A stretch of 35,512 bases of DNA from Methylobacterium iners (GTDB lineage: Bacteria; Pseudomonadota; Alphaproteobacteria; Rhizobiales; Beijerinckiaceae). Below are positions 24,116 to 31,773 of the stretch, one piece after another. Location: the NCBI RefSeq assembly GCF_022179305.1, contig NZ_BPQP01000024.1, positions 1 through 35,512 on the forward strand. Direction: 5' to 3'. The notes below the pieces were generated by a model. It saw nothing but the letters and a program-made list of their open reading frames with translations, did not search any database and was not told the origin of the DNA. The translations under genes were made by a program, and so were the position numbers. Numbering within the stretch: the first letter of the stretch is position 1; each line of letters starts with the position of its first letter.

Positions 24116-24248
24116 GGTGAGACGAACCTGTCGCAGCGGGGACGATCGAATTGTCATCTTAACCAATTGAGAAGGTGCCATACGGACTTCTGCGGCGAGC
24201 TACGTAGGATGGACGCTCGTGTTCGATTGCCCTCTCGAAGGTTGCGCT

Positions 24249-24650
24249 ATGAGAACGCTGAACTGCATCGCGCTCCTGCTTGTCGGCGCGGTGCCCGCTT
24301 CGGCACAATTCAAAGGTTCAATGATCTGCAAGGAAGACTTGTCGATGGCTTTGAGGTCAGACGAGGAAGACGCCAACGTCAGCTTTAAGAGCATTGCTAA
24401 GCGGACATTCTCACTCACCATCAACCGAGAATATCTAAGCTTGATATCGGCTGGGCAGTCCGAGTTCTACGAGTGCCAGAAGATTTCATACCGCTCGAAT
24501 AAGAACCGCGCCCTGAACACCATCAAGTGTCAGAGTGCGACCAACTTCCTGACGCTGGATCTAAAGAAAATGAGGTTCATCAGATCGCAGATGGATCCGG
24601 AAGACGAGACTGAAGTCGGCTTCAGTTATGGCTCCTGCACATTGCTTTGA
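24249..24650 (+). CDS. Secreted small protein with signal peptide
   Basis: This encodes 133 residues. The N-terminus MRTLNCIALLLVGAVPASA is a typical Sec signal peptide with likely cleavage after ASA (residue 19). The mature part (about 114 residues) has four cysteines (MICKED, YECQK, IKCQS, GSCTLL), enough for two disulfides, and alternating strands (KRTFSLTINREYLSLIS, NFLTLDLKKMRFIRSQ). The ATG at 24249 has GAAGG seven bases upstream; the frame is open to a GTG at 24219, but that would put ten polar residues before the signal. I recognise no family. It is intact, though surrounded by pseudogenes. Confidence 0.7.
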   Translation: MRTLNCIALLLVGAVPASAQFKGSMICKEDLSMALRSDEEDANVSFKSIAKRTFSLTINREYLSLISAGQSEFYECQKISYRSNKNRALNTIKCQSATNFLTLDLKKMRFIRSQMDPEDETEVGFSYGSCTLL

Positions 24651-24660
24651 GGTGGCGAGT

Positions 24661-24777
24661 TCACAGCCTGATCAGAATAACTGCATAAGCAGCGATGACC
24701 GCGGTCAGCAAAATGACCAGAGCCACGATCCTCCACCTCGGTTGGCCGTCATCTTCGGGGTCTCTTTCGTCGCCCAT
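24661..24777 (-). CDS. 38-residue single-span membrane peptide
   Basis: An ATG at 24777, seven bases after AGGAG, opens a frame of 38 residues. An acidic N-terminus (MGDERDPEDDGQPRWR) is followed by one hydrophobic span (IVALVILLTAVIAAYAVILI) and a terminal Arg-Leu. A single-pass membrane peptide is predicted. It is convergent with the secreted-protein gene, with ten bases between the stops. It lies in a longer open frame (to 25461), but the start signal and sharply bounded composition support this short version. Confidence 0.55.
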   Translation of the reverse strand: MGDERDPEDDGQPRWRIVALVILLTAVIAAYAVILIRL

Positions 24778-24923
24778 CGCACGACTCCTGACCGACAGAT
24801 CGCAGCACGTCCTATGACCGCTCGAACCTGAACGTCGCGGCAATACCGGCAACGGTGACGTATCCCGCGACCCCTCTGGTGAAACACTGTCTGCGTATTC
24901 AAACCTGATCTGAGGAGCAGGCT

Positions 24924-25135
24924 GTGCAGACAAATGTCCGTTACTTGAGCTACCTCGAGCACGTCCGCTTCTGGGCTGAGCGCGGCGTGGCCAATGCCTT
25001 CTTGAGGCAGCCCGCAAGCGTCGAACGTCTAACTCCGAGTACCTGCGCAACGCTCTTCGCGAGAAGCTGCAGGCCGACGGCGTGACCCTGCCCCCGCTCG
25101 AGACGATGGTGGTCACCACTAAGCAGGCCGCCTGA
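24924..25135 (+). pseudogene. Frameshifted small protein, possibly ribbon-helix-helix type
   Basis: A GTG at 24924 with GAGGAG upstream starts VQTNVRYLSYLEHVRFWAER and runs to about 25030. The likely continuation is in another frame: NSEYLRNALREKLQADGV, then TLPPLETMVV to a TGA at 25133. The segment SEYLRNALREKL resembles the second helix of ribbon-helix-helix DNA-binding proteins, but the family is uncertain. One frameshift near 25030 explains the break. The next gene starts 2 bases after this one's stop, suggesting a former operon. Confidence 0.45.
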
Positions 25136-25137
25136 CC

Positions 25138-25645
25138 ATGGTCCGCAACACCAAGCCCATCCCCACCGATTCCGAAGCCGAGCTCGCCGGCCTCGTAGGG
25201 CAGCGCCTTCGGTGTGGCCGACACCCTCGCGGAGGTCGACCGCGGCGTCGTCAACGCAGAGGAGCGCATCGAGAGTGACCGCATTCTTGCCGAGCGCGAG
25301 GTTGCCGCCGCCCGCCTGGAGCGGGACAGCAAGGCAATCGACGCGGCGGCCGAGCGCGTCCGTCGCGCCGTCAGCGATCTCGCCGCAGCAAACGCCGCCC
25401 TGACCGCCGCTATTACCCCGGAATCCGCCCCGCTCTTCACCAATCGCACCATGCACGGCATGCGGAATGGCGCGCCTCCCGAGCGCGTCTCCGCCTACCT
25501 CACCGGCCACATGCTGGCGACTGCCATGCCCTTGCTCGATATCGCCGAGGCCGGCAGGCAGGAGAAATTTGGTTCGGTGAGCGCCAAGCCCATCGAGGCG
25601 ACCGACGGAGAGACGCCGGCCCGGTCTCTGCTCACCGATGGCGCG
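25138..25645 (+). pseudogene. Coiled-coil protein, frameshifted and probably truncated
   Basis: An ATG at 25138 begins MVRNTKPIPTDSEAELAGLVG. A frameshift at about 25200 then shifts reading to the long frame containing ADTLAEVDRGVVNAEERIES, a charged coiled coil (REVAAARLERDSKAIDAAAERVRR) and PERVSAYLTGHMLATAMPLL. That frame stays open to 26257 (347 residues from 25214), but past about 25645 it is only the antisense of the gene at 25646-26014. The original C-terminus is probably lost or lies near there. A phage scaffold- or tail-type origin is possible but not shown. Confidence 0.5.
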
Positions 25646-26014
25646 TCAGATCCCAACGCTCGCCGCTCCAGCCGCGACAGCCTGCTCAACCGTGGCCCCA
25701 TTCCGCAGTGCCATGGCTATCGCTGTCGACGCCGTGTCGACTGCCGCTGCACGATCCTCGCCGTAATCGTACACGCTGTTCGTCCCTGCGCTCAGGCGGG
25801 CATGATAGTTGTCCGGGTAATTCCGGTTCATCCGATCCTTGAGCAGTCGAGTTGCAGCCTTGTAGTCGCCCTCGAAGTCTCTTGCCCGCTGAGCCGACGG
25901 CACATCCAGCCGCCCGTCCTCGGCCTGCGCAGCATCCTCGCGCATCCGTTCATCGCGGCGGCGCGACGCCAGGAACTGGTCCAACTTGGCCCTGAGCCGC
26001 TCGAGAATGGTCAT
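25646..26014 (-). CDS. Hypothetical protein of the mobile element
   Basis: This encodes 122 residues: a basic N-terminal helix (MTILERLRAKLDQFLASRRRDERM), a middle part (SAQRARDFEGDYKAATRLLKDRMNRNYPDNYHARLS), and a helical C-terminus (DYGEDRAAAVDTASTAIAMALRNG, VEQAVAAGAASVGI). Composition and periodicity are those of a real soluble protein. I believe similar proteins occur in Methylobacterium islands, without known function. I prefer the ATG at 26014; the frame opens at 26032. Confidence 0.6.
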   Translation of the reverse strand: MTILERLRAKLDQFLASRRRDERMREDAAQAEDGRLDVPSAQRARDFEGDYKAATRLLKDRMNRNYPDNYHARLSAGTNSVYDYGEDRAAAVDTASTAIAMALRNGATVEQAVAAGAASVGI

Positions 26015-26267
26015 ACCGATACCGCTGCACACAGCCGCCGGAGCGACTTTAGCCTCTGCTTACCACGTTCCGCCGCCTGCAGGCGGGGAGCGCAATCGGC
26101 CGCACGCAGTGGAGCAGTCAGCTGCATCAACGAGACCGGGCCGCCGATGGGGAGGCGTGTCGCCCGCTCACCCAAAGCGCGAGGGACCCTGGGGATGCCA
26201 GACGGATACGGGTGGTCGGGGTCCCCAGTTTTCCTAGCGCCAGCGGCCGAATTCTAGGTACGCACCT

Positions 26268-26882
26268 ATGGCGGCAGGGGCCTCTCAGCGGCAGCTAACC
26301 AAGATACTCCACGTGACAGCAGATGCGGTGCGCAAGGCGATATTGACCAAGCGCATCAAGCGTTTGCCGAATGGTCTGATTGACCCCGTCGCCGCTCGGG
26401 AGGCCTGGAGCGCGTCAACCGACCCGATGCGTACTAAGGTGCGTAACAGCGCGAAGGTACTCAGCCGAGGAACGCACCCCGCCGCTGAGGTCCGCACCGA
26501 GGCGGATGCCCGCGAAGCCGCCAGCCTGATCGCTTGGGTTCTCGCCGAAGAGGGCATGTGGGACGACGGTAAGGGCATCGACTTCGGCAAGACGCGGACC
26601 GCCGAGTTGGTGCTGAAGGCAAGGCAACGCGACCTCAATCAGACCGAGCAGTCTGGTCAGCTCGTCGATAGGGCCGTGGCCGAGAAGCTGTTCTTTGACA
26701 CCGCTCGCGACTTCCAGGACGCCTGGCCGGCGTGGATCGGCATCGAGTTCGCCGACGAGCTCAAGATCGACACCCACAATCTCATGCTAAATGGCAGAAC
26801 GAACCCAGCGGACGAGGTCTGGCGTGCCCAGAGCGGGCTCGACATCTCCGAACCCGCCCTGTTCAATGCGACGGTCAATTGA
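26268..26882 (+). CDS. Terminase small subunit-like (Nu1-type) DNA-binding protein
   Basis: This encodes 204 residues. The N-terminal part is a winged helix-turn-helix (ASQRQLTKILHVTADAVRKAILTKRIKRLPNGLIDPVAAREAW), the layout of phage packaging protein Nu1. A linker and a long C-terminal helical part follow (TAELVLKARQRDLNQTEQSGQLVDRAVAEKLFFDTARDFQDAW). The LVDRAVAEKLFFDTARDFRD-like segment is typical of small terminase subunits. No large terminase or capsid gene is nearby, so this is probably a phage remnant or a satellite-type gene. It overlaps nothing and ends 6 bases before the next start. Confidence 0.6.
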   Translation: MAAGASQRQLTKILHVTADAVRKAILTKRIKRLPNGLIDPVAAREAWSASTDPMRTKVRNSAKVLSRGTHPAAEVRTEADAREAASLIAWVLAEEGMWDDGKGIDFGKTRTAELVLKARQRDLNQTEQSGQLVDRAVAEKLFFDTARDFQDAWPAWIGIEFADELKIDTHNLMLNGRTNPADEVWRAQSGLDISEPALFNATVN

Positions 26883-26888
26883 GAAGCG

Positions 26889-27155
26889 GTGACCCGCGCC
26901 GATATCGACGCTTGGAACGCACTCTTCAGTGTTCGTCCTGCCACGCCAGAGGGCATCGCTGCCCTAGAGCGTCACGCCAAGCTCTTCGTCAGTGAGACGA
27001 GGAACTCTAGGGGTGGCTTGACGATCCAGAGACACGTCCTGGCGCGTCTCGTTACCACGAGGTTCGTGCCCAATGACCAACGTTCTTCGCTTTCCAGGCG
27101 GTCGCTGTGTCTCGGCCGGCACGATCTCCCGCGAGGAGTTCGAACGCCTTGTTGA
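26889..27155 (+). CDS. Small hypothetical protein, C-terminus doubtful
   Basis: A GTG at 26889, with GAGAAG just upstream, begins MTRADIDAWNALFSVRPATPEGIAALERHAKLFVSE and continues LTIQRHVLARLVTTRF. It reads as a short helical protein. The last 30 or so residues (PNDQRSSLSRRSLCLG onward) overlap the next gene and look like an out-of-frame shadow. The original gene probably ended near 27065 and lost its stop by a small change. I recognise no family. Confidence 0.45.
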   Translation: MTRADIDAWNALFSVRPATPEGIAALERHAKLFVSETRNSRGGLTIQRHVLARLVTTRFVPNDQRSSLSRRSLCLGRHDLPRGVRTPC

Positions 27156-27324
27156 GCTCGCTCTTGACGTCGTCGAGCGCATCATCGCGCTTCTCGATGA
27201 AGCCGACGGCTATCCGGATGCTGAGGATGGCGGGGAGACTGAGCCGTCCCTTGCTTCGCCGATTGGCGGACCTTGCCAGCTAATTTGGGCGACCGGCGGT
27301 GATCGGGATATGGACCGGCCGTGA
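27073..27324 (+). CDS. Small acidic hypothetical protein
   Basis: This encodes 83 residues: MTNVLRFPGG, a helix (SREEFERLVELALDVVERIIALLDEADGYPDAED), and an acidic tail with EPSLASP. The pairing of a VERIIALLDEADG helix with an acidic DAEDGGETEPSLA motif is typical of small proteins widespread in Methylobacterium and other Rhizobiales, function unknown to me. The start ATG overlaps the doubtful tail of the previous gene. It looks intact. Confidence 0.65.
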   Translation: MTNVLRFPGGRCVSAGTISREEFERLVELALDVVERIIALLDEADGYPDAEDGGETEPSLASPIGGPCQLIWATGGDRDMDRP

Positions 27325-27347
27325 TGCCGCCCAGCCCTGCGCGTTGC

Positions 27348-27515
27348 TCAGCGCTTTCGCAGAGCGAGGAGCAGCCATCCCACGACCACGCCAGAGGTTA
27401 GGACGGCCACGCCAAGTCGCTCAGCCGGATTGAGGGCGGCAATCCGCGGCCAGATCGGTCCGAGCACCATGCAGGGTATGCCAGCGCTAAACGAGATCGT
27501 GTCGACGCGCGTCAT
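27348..27515 (-). CDS. Possible small membrane protein
   Basis: From an ATG at 27515 the frame encodes 55 residues with two hydrophobic stretches (SFSAGIPCMVLGPIW and LGVAVLTSGVVVGWLLLALR) and a basic end (RKR). This is consistent with a two-span membrane peptide such as a holin-like protein, but the ribosome binding site is weak. The frame is open back to 27557. Confidence 0.35.
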   Translation of the reverse strand: MTRVDTISFSAGIPCMVLGPIWPRIAALNPAERLGVAVLTSGVVVGWLLLALRKR

Positions 27516-27680
27516 GGGTTGCAGCTTTCCGGGGCTGACTGAGCAGCTAGGACCCACCGTGCGCCTGTTACGCGTCGATCAACACCTCCATGAACCCTTC
27601 GACAATCGGCCGGCGGCCGGGCAGGGTTTGCTACCGAATTCGTTGCGCCGAGCTGGTACGAGGAACGATTTGAGAACGCA

Positions 27681-27704
27681 GCTAGCTCGAAAATTCGAGT
27701 TAGC
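27681..27704. repeat. Near-perfect palindrome beside the distal att repeat
   Basis: The arms gctagctcgaa (27681-27691) and ttcgagttagc (27694-27704) pair at 10 of 11 positions around two bases. The site lies about 50 bases inside the att copy at 27756 in a stretch without genes, so it could be a terminator or a recombinase/excisionase site. Confidence 0.4.
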
Positions 27705-27755
27705 ACAACACGTTACGCAATCAGATGGGATTGAGCGATTTGGCAGAGCGCGAAC

Positions 27756-27793
27756 TTCAAGACCGCTGCCTTGAACCACTCGGCCACCTCTCC
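27756..27793. repeat. Distal att repeat: 5' half of tRNA-Ser(UGA)
   Basis: This 38-base fragment equals the segment from the anticodon loop to the 5' end of tRNA-Ser, in the same orientation as 21584-21621, with one mismatch. Nothing resembling a tRNA 3' half adjoins it. I take it as the host's original 5' half, stranded when the element inserted in the anticodon loop. Confidence 0.85.
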
Positions 27794-27853
27794 TGCGCGC
27801 GTTCACTCATACGCGAGAACGGGCGATGCGGGAAACCGAAATCCGGGCTCGAG

Positions 27854-30034
27854 TCACGCCTTGCCGGAGCGGAGCCGGCCGAAGCGTTCCAGGAGGGCCG
27901 GGTCGTGGAGGAGGGCGGCGCGTTCGCGTGGGGAGAGCCAGGCGCGGGCCTCGGCGATCGTCTCGGCTTCGAGGATCTTGGCCCCGGCGAGCGCACGGTC
28001 GGGATCGACGGCGCCTCGGGGACGGGCGGGGGCGGGCGGCAGCATCAGGGCGTGGGCGCGGGCGAAGGCGGGATCGGCGTGGAGGGCCGAGAGCGCGTCG
28101 GCCTCGTCGAGCCCGTCCCCGGCGTTGTGCTGGCTCAAGGCCCCGGCGCGGGCGACGATGGCAGGCGGATCGCGCTCCTCCGGCGTCATCAGCAGGCCGC
28201 GGCGCTTGAGCCAGAGACCCCAGGCGAGCTGCCCGGAGGCCCAGGAGATCGGAATCGCCAGGACGAGGCCGAGGATCGTCGGCGACATCCAGAGGAACAG
28301 GGAGGTCGCGATGGCGAAGGCGGAGATGCCGGCGACCAGCCCCAGCACCATGTGCCAGCGGTGGCGGCGGACGATGTCGCGGATCGGGATCGAGCCGTCG
28401 TCGCGCCGCTGCGGGTTCCAGCCGGTGTCGCGGCCGGCGAGGATCTGGAAGATCGAGCCCGATTGCACCAGCATGGCGATGGGGGCGATCAGCGCCGAGA
28501 GCAGGATCTCGATCAGGCTCGACACGACGAGCCGGAGGGCGCCGCCGCAGGCCCGGCGCACCGGGCCGTCGATCAGCGCGAGCAAAAGTCCCAAAAACTT
28601 CGGGGCGAGGAGGATGCCCATGGTGAGCCCGAACAGACGCAGGGCGCGCTCAGGGTCGAAGCGCGGCCAGACCGGGTGCAGGCCGAATTCGGGGGTGAAG
28701 TATTCCGGCCGCACATAGGCCGTCTGCAGGACGAGGGCGAGGCCAACCACGAGCTGGGCGAGCCAGAGCGGGGAGGCGACGTAGCCGGCAATGCCCGTGG
28801 CGAAGTGCTGGCGGGAGGCGGCCTTCAATCCGGCGGCGCCGATGATGCGGCTGTGCTGCAGGTTGCCCTGCGCCCAGCGCCGGTCGCGGATCGCGACGTC
28901 GATCAATGAGGGCGGGCTCTCCTCGTAGGAGCCGGGCAGGGTCGGCAGCATGGTCACGCCCCAGCCCGCCCGGCGGATCAGGGCCGCCTCGACGAAGTCG
29001 TGGCTCAGCACGTGGCCGCCGAAGGGCGGTTTGCCGGGCAGGTCGGGCAGGCCGCAGGCCTCCGCGAAGGCGCGCGTCCGGATGATGGCGTTGTGGCCCC
29101 AGTAATTGCCGTCGCGGCCCGACCAGGTGGCGAGCCCGGTGGCGATGACAGGCCCGTAGATGCGGGCGGCGAATTGCTGGAGCCGGGCGAAGAGGGTGTT
29201 GCGGTTCACGATGAGGGGCAGCGACTGGATGATGCCGGCTTGCCGGTCGGCCTCCATCGCCGCCGCGAGGCTGACGATGCACGCGCCGGTCATCAGGCTG
29301 TCGGCGTCGAGCACCAGCATGTGGTCGTAGCCCCCGCCCCAGCGGCTCACGAAGTCGCCGATATTGCCGGCCTTGCGGTGGTGGTTCTTGGGCCGGTGGC
29401 GGTAGGAGAGCCGGGCCTCCGGGCCAAGGCGCTCGCGGAGTGCAAGGTAAGCGCGCTCCTCCGCGATCCAGGCGTCGGGTTGCGTCGAATCCGAGAGCAC
29501 GAACCAGTCGAAGGCGTGGCCCTGGCCCGTGGCCTCCACGGCCTCGTGCATGGCCTCGATGGCGGCGAAGGTCCGGGCCGTGGCCTCGTTGTAGACGGGC
29601 ATCACCACCGCGGTCCGGGTCGTCAGCCGGCCCGGCACGGCCGGGAGGGCAGGGCGGCGCAGGAGGACGAGGAAGCCGAGGATCGCGGCGGTGAAGGCGA
29701 GCGCGATCCAGGAGAAGTTCAGGGTGAAGAGGGCGAGCAGGAGGTACTGCAGCACCGTGATGCCGCCCGAGACCGACACGACCTGGTACATCTCGAAGGC
29801 ACCGTAGGCGGTCAGGCCGAGCCCCCCGCCGAACACGAAGGCCCGCGCCAGCCAGGGCCGCGCCGGCTCAGGACGATCCGGCCCGGGCCTCCAGGCCCGG
29901 AGGTCCTGGACGGGCATCGGCAACGGAGCCTCGGGCGGCATCGCCGGCCGGAACGGCTCCGCGGGAGGCGGAGCCGGGGCGTCGGCGGTCGCGGGGGCGG
30001 CGAGGGGGTTCAGGGTGTCCAACGGTAGAGCCAT
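27854..30034 (-). CDS. opgH: Glucans biosynthesis glucosyltransferase H
   Basis: This is a 726-residue inner-membrane GT2 glycosyltransferase that polymerises glucose from UDP-glucose into osmoregulated periplasmic glucan. A Pro/Ala-rich cytoplasmic N-terminus (1-60) leads to two membrane helices (about 65-125). The catalytic domain has VVMPVYNE (143-150), LSDST (180-184), the metal-binding LDADS with Asp243 and Asp245, the predicted base Asp346 (SHDFVEA), and RRWAQGNLQH (385-394) as the Q/RxxRW-type motif. Several more membrane helices follow. The ATG at 30034 lies 25 bases inside the end of opgG, so the two are translationally coupled. The frame is open further upstream only as a shadow of opgG. 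Confidence 0.95.
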   Translation of the reverse strand: MALPLDTLNPLAAPATADAPAPPPAEPFRPAMPPEAPLPMPVQDLRAWRPGPDRPEPARPWLARAFVFGGGLGLTAYGAFEMYQVVSVSGGITVLQYLLLALFTLNFSWIALAFTAAILGFLVLLRRPALPAVPGRLTTRTAVVMPVYNEATARTFAAIEAMHEAVEATGQGHAFDWFVLSDSTQPDAWIAEERAYLALRERLGPEARLSYRHRPKNHHRKAGNIGDFVSRWGGGYDHMLVLDADSLMTGACIVSLAAAMEADRQAGIIQSLPLIVNRNTLFARLQQFAARIYGPVIATGLATWSGRDGNYWGHNAIIRTRAFAEACGLPDLPGKPPFGGHVLSHDFVEAALIRRAGWGVTMLPTLPGSYEESPPSLIDVAIRDRRWAQGNLQHSRIIGAAGLKAASRQHFATGIAGYVASPLWLAQLVVGLALVLQTAYVRPEYFTPEFGLHPVWPRFDPERALRLFGLTMGILLAPKFLGLLLALIDGPVRRACGGALRLVVSSLIEILLSALIAPIAMLVQSGSIFQILAGRDTGWNPQRRDDGSIPIRDIVRRHRWHMVLGLVAGISAFAIATSLFLWMSPTILGLVLAIPISWASGQLAWGLWLKRRGLLMTPEERDPPAIVARAGALSQHNAGDGLDEADALSALHADPAFARAHALMLPPAPARPRGAVDPDRALAGAKILEAETIAEARAWLSPRERAALLHDPALLERFGRLRSGKA

Positions 30035-31575
30035 GTCTCGGTGATGGGGCGCCCGGCGCGCTTGAGGGCGAGCCGCAGCTCGCTCACCCCCTCGCCGCCC
30101 GGATCGAGCTCGAAGGCGACCCGCACGGTGCGGCGCTCGGGATAGCGGTAGAGCGCCCGGCTCGCGATGGTGCCCGGGCCTGCGATGAGCACGGTCTGCA
30201 GCTCGGCCCCTTCGAACAGGATGTCGCCCGTGAAATCGACGAGGAAGCGCCGCCGTTCCCCCGCCCCGCGCCCGCTCCGGGTGCCGGTCACGGCGGCGAG
30301 CGGCGGACGCTCGGGCAGCACCCAGCACCAGGTCTGGCGGTAGCTGAGCGCGAGCTGCCCGCCCGCCGCGACCGCGGCCTCCGGGCGCCAATAGGCGAGC
30401 ACGTTCTCGTTCACCTCGGCATCGCTCGGGATCTCGACGAGCGTCACGGCGCCCCTGCCCCAGGCCCCCTGCGGTTCGAGCCAGAGGGAGGGGCAGCGCT
30501 CCCAATGGGTGCGGTCGTCCTGGAAGGCGGCGTAGTCGCGGGTCCGCTGCACCAGGCCGAAGCCCTTCGGGTTCTCGTCGAGGAAGGCGGAGACCTGGAG
30601 CGTCTCGGGGTTGCGCACGGGGCGCCAGATCGCCTCGTCGCGGCCGGTGCGGATGCGCAGGCCGTCGGAGGCGTGGACCGCGGCCCTCGCGTCGTCAGCC
30701 CCGCGCCGGTCGTGGGGGCCGAACAGGTAGCGGGTGGTCATGCCGCCCAAGCCCACATGGTCGAGGGCGGCGCGCGCGAACACGGTGCCGGTGACCTCGG
30801 CCACCGAATCCTGCCCCGGCTGCAGGCTCATGCGCAGCGCAGCCGCGGCGGATGCGGAATCGACGAGCAAGTGAATCACCAGCGGTCCGCCGGGGGCGGG
30901 GCGCTCGAACCAGGCGGCGCGGAATTGCGGAAACTCCTCGCCGCGGGCATCGGCCGGGCGCAGGGTCAGGGCGCGGGCGGTGGCGCCGAACTCCCCGCCC
31001 GCCGCGACGAGGCGGAAGAAGGAGGCGCCCTGGAAGACTGCGAAATCCGAGAGCGCGTCCTCGCCGAACCGCGCCCGCACGCGGAAGCCCGAATGACCCG
31101 GGTCGTCGGTGAAGCCGGGGAGGTTCGGGCCGGCGAAGCGCTCGGGGTCGTAGGGTAGGGGGCGGACCTGCCCGTCCTCGACGAGGGCCAGGGCGACGCG
31201 GGTCCGGAAGATCGAGCCGCGATGCAGGGGTTCGATGGTGAAGCCGAGGCCGTCGGAGGCCCAGATCGCGCGGTCGGGCACGCTGCGGATCGCGGCGTAT
31301 TGCTCGCGGTTCAGGCCCGTCAGGACCTCGGGCAGGTCGTCCTCGCGGGGAGGCACGAAGGGCTGGGCGGCGAGCGCGCGGGCGAGGTCGGTGACCGTCG
31401 AGGCCGTGAACCGGGCTCCGGCCTCGGGAAGCGGGGGCGCGTCGGCCCGGGCCGCGCCGGCGGCAAGCCCCCCGATCACGCCCGCGGCGGCGGCCCGCAG
31501 GAGGTCGCGCCGGCTGTGATCCCGTGAGGGACACGCATCCTGGTCGGCGGTCGGATGGTTCTGGCTCCGCGTCAT
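30010..31575 (-). CDS. opgG: Periplasmic glucan biosynthesis protein OpgG (MdoG family)
   Basis: This is a 521-residue periplasmic protein of the MdoG/OpgG-OpgD family, which shapes or branches the glucan made by OpgH. A twin-arginine signal is visible: SRRDLL at 21-26, a hydrophobic stretch to about 40, and a likely cleavage site after ARA (residue 44). The family core starts at ARFTASTVTDLARALA and includes GLNREQYAAIR, HRGSIFRTRVAL and ENPKGFGLVQRTRDYAAFQD. E. coli OpgD is Tat-exported while OpgG uses Sec, so an OpgD-like name is also possible. It is first in an operon with opgH. Its leader contains three tandem 14-mers. Confidence 0.93.
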   Translation of the reverse strand: MTRSQNHPTADQDACPSRDHSRRDLLRAAAAGVIGGLAAGAARADAPPLPEAGARFTASTVTDLARALAAQPFVPPREDDLPEVLTGLNREQYAAIRSVPDRAIWASDGLGFTIEPLHRGSIFRTRVALALVEDGQVRPLPYDPERFAGPNLPGFTDDPGHSGFRVRARFGEDALSDFAVFQGASFFRLVAAGGEFGATARALTLRPADARGEEFPQFRAAWFERPAPGGPLVIHLLVDSASAAAALRMSLQPGQDSVAEVTGTVFARAALDHVGLGGMTTRYLFGPHDRRGADDARAAVHASDGLRIRTGRDEAIWRPVRNPETLQVSAFLDENPKGFGLVQRTRDYAAFQDDRTHWERCPSLWLEPQGAWGRGAVTLVEIPSDAEVNENVLAYWRPEAAVAAGGQLALSYRQTWCWVLPERPPLAAVTGTRSGRGAGERRRFLVDFTGDILFEGAELQTVLIAGPGTIASRALYRYPERRTVRVAFELDPGGEGVSELRLALKRAGRPITETWLYRWTP

Positions 31576-31584
31576 GGGCCCTTC

Positions 31585-31626
31585 GTGCAGGTTTCTTGGT
31601 GCAGGTTTCTTGGTGCAGGTTTCTTG
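31585..31626. repeat. Three tandem 14-mers in the opgG leader
   Basis: gtgcaggtttcttg occurs three times without gaps or mismatches (31585-31598, 31599-31612, 31613-31626), starting ten bases upstream of the opgG start codon. On the coding strand it reads caagaaacctgcac. Position and perfection suggest either a regulatory element in the 5' leader or a slippage-prone repeat. Confidence 0.8.
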
Positions 31627-31773
31627 CCGGCGCGCGGACCGGTGTCGGCTTCGCGTGTAGCACGCTCCGCGCTGAACCGGCCCTTAAGGCCTCAAGCCCC
31701 CAAAAGGCTCCCGTTTTGTCGCGCGCGCCCGATCGGCTAAGGGGGCGCCCGGCGCGAGGCGGGGCGAGACACG

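Noticed and set aside
27756-27793. A second tRNA-Ser gene
   Set aside because: Only the 5' half to the anticodon loop is present. The variable arm, T arm and 3' acceptor strand are missing, so it is an att fragment.
27725-28909. 394-codon plus-strand frame starting at the tRNA fragment
   Set aside because: Almost all of it is antisense to opgH, and the composition is typical of a shadow frame.
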